Origin: Bacillota bacterium
GTDB lineage: Bacteria; Bacillota; Clostridia; Lachnospirales; Lachnospiraceae
DNA: 64,000 bases
Direction: 5' to 3'
Assembly: GCA_023434365.1 (NCBI GenBank)
Contig: JAEYSV010000016.1
Span: 186,001-250,000 of the forward strand
Position numbers and translations under genes: made by a program
Shown: one piece after another, positions 60,699-64,000 of the stretch
Layout: each line of letters starts with the position of its first letter
Numbering within the stretch: position 1 is the first letter of the stretch
The notes under the pieces: generated by a model
What the model saw: only the letters and a program-made list of their open reading frames with translations
Databases searched by the model: none
What the model was told of the DNA's origin: nothing

Positions 60699-62267
60699 CT
60701 AAGACTGCATTACATCTACTCGCTTCAGCAATACCAATTTATCACCTGGCATTACCAAATTTGATTCCAAATCATTCATCTCCATAATACTGTCTGTGGT
60801 ACAGTAGAAACGTTTTGCTATATTCCATAAAGTATCCCCTGGCTGAACTACATATCCCATAATACTTGGTAAAGCTTGCATCTCATTCATATCAATATCT
60901 TCTGTTGCAATGTCTCGAATAACGTATTGATTCATTTTGTCAAAAATAATCGTATCCAGATTAATCGCAGCCTTTACCTCAATATCTGTTCCATCTAGCA
61001 TCATTACACTTAGCTGATCAATATATGGTTTAACATCATAGGAGCAATTAGCATTGATATTCTTTGCTTCCACAACTTGCGAAAATGGTATAGCACCTTT
61101 TACACAACCTAATGGTTTATCATCTTCTTCAGAAATATAAAGAATTTGCATGTCAATAACACCATCAACTTGGATTCCATAAGGTACTATCTGCATTTCA
61201 TCTACTTTCACTGCTCCTGTTGCATTGCAGATCTGCAATACTTTAGGCATTGTTGGTTCAATCATAATATGATCAACAATGCGAAGTTTACTATTATTTT
61301 TCACCAGCAGATTATCAAAACTCACTTCTTCAAAATCAGGTAGCACTTTTTTTGAAGTACTATACAAATCGCTTAAAATATTAATCTCTTCTTCTTCATA
61401 TGCCTTTACATCTAAATCAAGAACTACTTCAAGGTCAATCACCCGTTCTTCTCCATCAGAATCCTCTTTTGTTTCAATACTTTTACTTAATAGCATAATG
61501 CTAATATCACTCACCATATTATCGTTGCATCCATTACATTCTAAAACTCCACTAAATGGAAGTTCAGATTCATAATATTGAATTGGCTGCTCTTCATCAT
61601 CACTTGCGTACAGGATAAAGGCGATAATATCACCTTTAATACTAATTTTATTTTCACCTAATCTAGTTTCAACATTACGCATTTCTAGATCACTATAAAG
61701 TACTTCATAAACATTTGGTTTTCCACTTGGAAGTATGATTTCGTCTTTGATTCGATAAGTATCTTTTTTGTTAATTGCAATTTGAGTTACATTCAATCTT
61801 TTTTTCTGGTAGTAGCAATCCCTTTCATTATCAACATCAACAGCTGCCTCTTGATCATATATCTCTTCTGCAAGACAGGAGAAACCAAGAATAGATTTCA
61901 CACTAATTTTACGGGAATTAATTAAGGTGGCATTAAGATCTTCTAACTCACACCTAACATTAACATTAATCCCTGTAGCTGAATCCTCCATATTCACAAC
62001 CTCGTCAAACGGCAATCTTCCAACAATATTATGGATAGGACGGGAATCTTCACTGCTTATGTATAGCAGATTAAACTTTAATTCGCCTTTTATCATCAGT
62101 TTTCCATTCATCGGTTTTACTTCCGATAAAATTATTACGCCTTGCTCTTTAATAATCCTATCAATATCCGGTTTGATATCAGGAACATTAAAATCATCGT
62201 CAAGAGTGAGTTGCGTATTGCACTTGGATTTTAATTTATTCATATGGATATTCTTCTTAATTAAGTC
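60699..62267 (-). CDS. sipL: SipL-type spore coat morphogenetic protein (DUF3794 repeats plus LysM)
   Basis: A 522-residue protein with three DUF3794 domains (about 20-150, 165-295 and 320-455; motifs such as VPDIKPDIDRII, LPFSGVLE, IPFSQVVEAKN) and a C-terminal LysM domain (YVVQPGDTLWNIAKRFYCTTDSIMEMN, about 470-515). This layout is SipL, the clostridial partner of SpoIVA in coat assembly. I start at the GTG at 62267, which follows AAGGAGGG. That ribosome binding site is the 3' arm of a strong hairpin, so translation may be occluded. Confidence 0.9.
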   Translation of the reverse strand, partial: DLIKKNIHMNKLKSKCNTQLTLDDDFNVPDIKPDIDRIIKEQGVIILSEVKPMNGKLMIKGELKFNLLYISSEDSRPIHNIVGRLPFDEVVNMEDSATGINVNVRCELEDLNATLINSRKISVKSILGFSCLAEEIYDQEAAVDVDNERDCYYQKKRLNVTQIAINKKDTYRIKDEIILPSGKPNVYEVLYSDLEMRNVETRLGENKISIKGDIIAFILYASDDEEQPIQYYESELPFSGVLECNGCNDNMVSDISIMLLSKSIETKEDSDGEERVIDLEVVLDLDVKAYEEEEINILSDLYSTSKKVLPDFEEVSFDNLLVKNNSKLRIVDHIMIEPTMPKVLQICNATGAVKVDEMQIVPYGIQVDGVIDMQILYISEEDDKPLGCVKGAIPFSQVVEAKNINANCSYDVKPYIDQLSVMMLDGTDIEVKAAINLDTIIFDKMNQYVIRDIATEDIDMNEMQALPSIMGYVVQPGDTLWNIAKRFYCTTDSIMEMNDLESNLVMPGDKLVLLKRVDVMQS

Positions 62268-62270
62268 CAC

Positions 62271-62324
62271 AAAAAATCCCTCCTTGTCTATATATAACAT
62301 TAATATTCAGACAGGGAGGGATTT
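62271..62324 (-). terminator. Terminator-like hairpin overlapping the sipL ribosome binding site
   Basis: Minus strand: AAATCCCTCC (left) pairs with GGAGGGATTT (right), reinforced by GTCT/AGAC, and is followed by T-rich TTTTTTGTGG, where GTG is the sipL start. It could end the veg transcript, mask the sipL ribosome binding site, or do both. Confidence 0.65.
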
Positions 62325-62365
62325 ATTCACATAGTTAAATTGTTTTATATCTTATGTTAATATCT

Positions 62366-62611
62366 TTAGTTACATAATGTGAGTTTAACATCCTTTGTAT
62401 ATACATCGGTATAGCTAAAGGATACTGTTCTAGTGCTCTCTTCTAATGAATTATCTACTGTAACGAGGAAAATGCTTGGATATGTTTCAGTTATAATTCC
62501 TTCAGTAATATCCACTTTATGTCTTCCTTTATTAGCCTTTACTCTGACTCTGCTGCCTACATGATTAATAACCGCTTGACGTACTTTGTTCAAATCTGAT
62601 TGTTTCATCAT
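62366..62611 (-). CDS. veg: Veg family protein
   Basis: Veg (81 aa), a small SH3-like protein common in Firmicutes: VINHVGSRVRVKANKGRHKVDITEGIITETYPSIFLV is the family core. In Bacillus Veg affects biofilm matrix genes and spore outgrowth. I start at the ATG at 62611; the upstream GTG overlaps GAGGTG, the ribosome binding site. A near-perfect promoter precedes it. Confidence 0.93.
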   Translation of the reverse strand: MMKQSDLNKVRQAVINHVGSRVRVKANKGRHKVDITEGIITETYPSIFLVTVDNSLEESTRTVSFSYTDVYTKDVKLTLCN

Positions 62612-62642
62612 ATTATTCACCTCATCCTATAGCACTTTAATT

Positions 62643-62671
62643 ACTATATCATGGTAATGAGGCAATGTCAA
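62643..62671 (-). promoter_or_regulatory. Promoter of veg
   Basis: Minus strand: -35 TTGACA (62666-62671), 17-nt spacer, -10 TATAGT (62643-62648), about 32 bases before veg. Bacillus veg is also known for a very strong promoter. Confidence 0.8.
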
Positions 62672-62977
62672 ATAATGCCCAGTAAAAACTTGTCAACTTC
62701 TGTGTATATAAGCAAAAATTTTACCATAAGTTTATTCAATTATCGGCACATATCATAAACATTAACCTATAAACCTTACTCACTCCACTGTATTGCTGTT
62801 AGTATTGCATAAATATTTATTGTAATATTATACAAAACCACTAAAGTTTATTGAATTTTCATCTCAACCACAACATATAGGAGTTCTCATCTCTATTTAC
62901 TCAAAATATAGTTGTAGTTATTATTTCCCCATAATATAAATTTTATACAATTTATCAAGTGTTTCTTATGTAAAATG
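62672..62977. other. AT-rich intergenic region
   Basis: Between the veg promoter and the downstream end of the PrcB-domain gene. No gene, terminator of clear form or repeat was recognised. Confidence 0.4.
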
Positions 62978-63400
62978 CTATTCAAAAACAACAGGCATAT
63001 CCGAATATTCTGTTTTAACAACTATATATGGATAAGAAAGAGCTGATGTAACTGCTTCATTTGGGTTAGGCCCAATCAGCTCAGTGTCAAAATATATCGC
63101 ATTATCGGCCAGGAATAACTCCTCAACAGCGATACTATAGCCTCCCGTATTTTGTGTTCCATAACCAACAGCAATATAAAGATAATCTTTTTTTTCTGTT
63201 GTATAGGTAAGTTTAAATGGAGTCTCTTTTTTTTCATTGATAATAGTCATTAGTTTTTCTGGAATTTCTTTCTCCGTAACTACTGTAAAGTCCAAATCCC
63301 GTACTTTTTCTATATTACCCTCTCTTAAACTACAAGAGCAAAGCGAAATCATTAAACCTATACATAGAAAAAGCAGTATCATTTTGTTGTAATGCCTCAT
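62978..63400 (-). CDS. PrcB-domain lipoprotein
   Basis: A 140-residue lipoprotein: an N-terminal signal with lipobox LCSC (Cys about 24), then a PrcB C-terminal-type domain (about 70-135) with YLYIAVGYGTQNTGGYSIAVEEL and SYPYIVVKTEY. PrcB domains occur in protease-complex subunits of spirochetes and in small exported Firmicute proteins of unknown role. I start at 63400, after TGGAGG. Confidence 0.82.
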   Translation of the reverse strand: MRHYNKMILLFLCIGLMISLCSCSLREGNIEKVRDLDFTVVTEKEIPEKLMTIINEKKETPFKLTYTTEKKDYLYIAVGYGTQNTGGYSIAVEELFLADNAIYFDTELIGPNPNEAVTSALSYPYIVVKTEYSDMPVVFE

Positions 63401-63480
63401 AAAATCCTCCAAGAATCTTTACTTGTTAAAATGTATGATTTGTCTTACAAAAAAATGATTGACTGCTTTGTTTTTATTGC

Positions 63481-64000
63481 TTATTCTGCTAGGAGCGCTG
63501 GAAAACTAAAAGTTGCATCTGAATTATCATTCAACACTTCAATAGAGTAACTCTTACTTTGAAATCCCTCCATTTTTAATGTGATCCTATGCATACCTAT
63601 GATTTTTGTAAAACTAACAGGTATTGTCCCTTTATACGTGTCCCCCAGATAAACTTCCGCTCCAACGGGGGCTGTTATTGTAATAGTATGCGCTTCATCA
63701 ACTTCTCCCATTCCCTGTGAAGGCTCACGTGTAACGTCAGGTCTTTGTGTGTTTTGAGGTGGCAATGACGGATTAGCACTTTGTTCTGTATCCTCATTGG
63801 GATCGGTATCTTCAACAATAATATCTGGTGATGGTGTTTTCTTAATTGCATCTTGAGAAACCAACTGAATTAAAACCTCTTGCTTTTCATTCGATACAGT
63901 TAGCATTCCTGTATATATCTCATATCCAGGTAATCTTACCTCTATCTCATATTCGCCATACTCCAGTTGAATTGGATGCTCATACTCATATTCAGTTTCT
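63481..64000 (-). CDS. PEGA-domain protein, 5' end beyond the window
   Basis: The reading frame is open to the right edge (position 64000), so the gene is truncated at its 5' end in this window; at least 172 codons are visible. Two PEGA-like beta domains are seen: one ending ...EYEIEVRLPGYEIYTGMLTV near the edge, and one at the C-terminus (TAPVGAEVYLGDTYKGTIPV, HRITLKMEGFQSKSYSIEV). A Pro/Asp/Gln-rich linker separates them. Such domains occur in surface or envelope proteins. The function is not known. Confidence 0.8.
   Translation of the reverse strand, partial: ETEYEYEHPIQLEYGEYEIEVRLPGYEIYTGMLTVSNEKQEVLIQLVSQDAIKKTPSPDIIVEDTDPNEDTEQSANPSLPPQNTQRPDVTREPSQGMGEVDEAHTITITAPVGAEVYLGDTYKGTIPVSFTKIIGMHRITLKMEGFQSKSYSIEVLNDNSDATFSFPALLAE

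Overview
The window looks like chromosomal DNA of an anaerobic, spore-forming, low-GC Firmicute of the Lachnospiraceae (Clostridium cluster XIVa, close in style to Lachnoclostridium/Clostridium phytofermentans). The reasons are the low GC content, AGGAGG-type ribosome binding sites, an Rnf complex, GlgC/GlgD pairs, a pyruvate formate-lyase (PFL) operon, SipL/SpoIIQ/SpoIID/SpoIIR sporulation genes and the rpsF-ssb-rpsR and gdpP-rplI-dnaB clusters. No tRNA, rRNA, insertion sequence, prophage or CRISPR was found. Most strongly expressed genes (ribosomal proteins, ileS, dnaB, rnf) lie on the minus strand. This suggests that minus is the leading strand and that the origin lies to the right of the window.

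Layout. 0-2.6 kb: the rplJL promoter and leader edge, then rplA, rplK, nusG, secE and rpmG (all minus), with two copies of an RNA mimic of the L1 site on 23S rRNA. 2.6-6.6 kb: three signalling/regulatory genes (orphan YesN-type regulator, HD-GYP protein, LacI-type repressor). 6.8-12 kb: rnfCDGEAB. 12-16 kb: a transglutaminase-like membrane protein, spoVG, glgD and glgC. 16.4-21.6 kb (plus): murC, a tandem DnaA-box region, dnaD-like gene, helicase-loader gene and prs. 21.7-27 kb (minus): class A penicillin-binding protein with an acidic repeat tail, an SbcC/YhaN-like ATPase and its SbcD-like partner. 27.3-32.8 kb: mecA, a DUF1858 protein and the PFL operon. 32.8-39.3 kb (minus): MerR regulator, dnaB, rplI, gdpP, rpsR, ssb, rpsF, DUF951. 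39.6-44.2 kb: PAQR protein, spoIIQ, spoIID, RDD protein, sppA. 44.3-50.7 kb (minus): glgP and ileS with a T-box leader. 50.9-55.4 kb (plus): pncB, VanY-type carboxypeptidase, PlsC-like acyltransferase, unknown membrane protein. 55.5-58.8 kb (minus): DUF1934 protein, murI, ddl, spoIIR. 59-60.6 kb (plus): ispE and a GntR regulator. 60.7-64 kb (minus): sipL, veg, a PrcB-domain lipoprotein and the 3' part of a PEGA-domain gene.

The most striking system is the PFL operon at 29.0-32.7 kb. The large PFL chain carries the catalytic Cys-Cys pair but stops just before the glycyl-radical domain. That domain is a separate 78-residue gene with its own ribosome binding site. Between them is a third small gene that shares the N-terminal part of the radical domain but lacks the radical loop. 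The activating enzyme and a 2[4Fe-4S] ferredoxin follow. The sequence therefore predicts an obligately two-piece PFL.

Other notable points are two tandem arrays of DnaA boxes beside DnaD/DnaI-like genes, a response regulator without its phosphoacceptor Asp, an SbcD-like nuclease subunit that has lost several metal ligands, a SpoIIQ with a fully degenerate LytM site, a cysteine-rich tail on RnfE, and a terminator-like hairpin whose 3' arm contains the sipL ribosome binding site.
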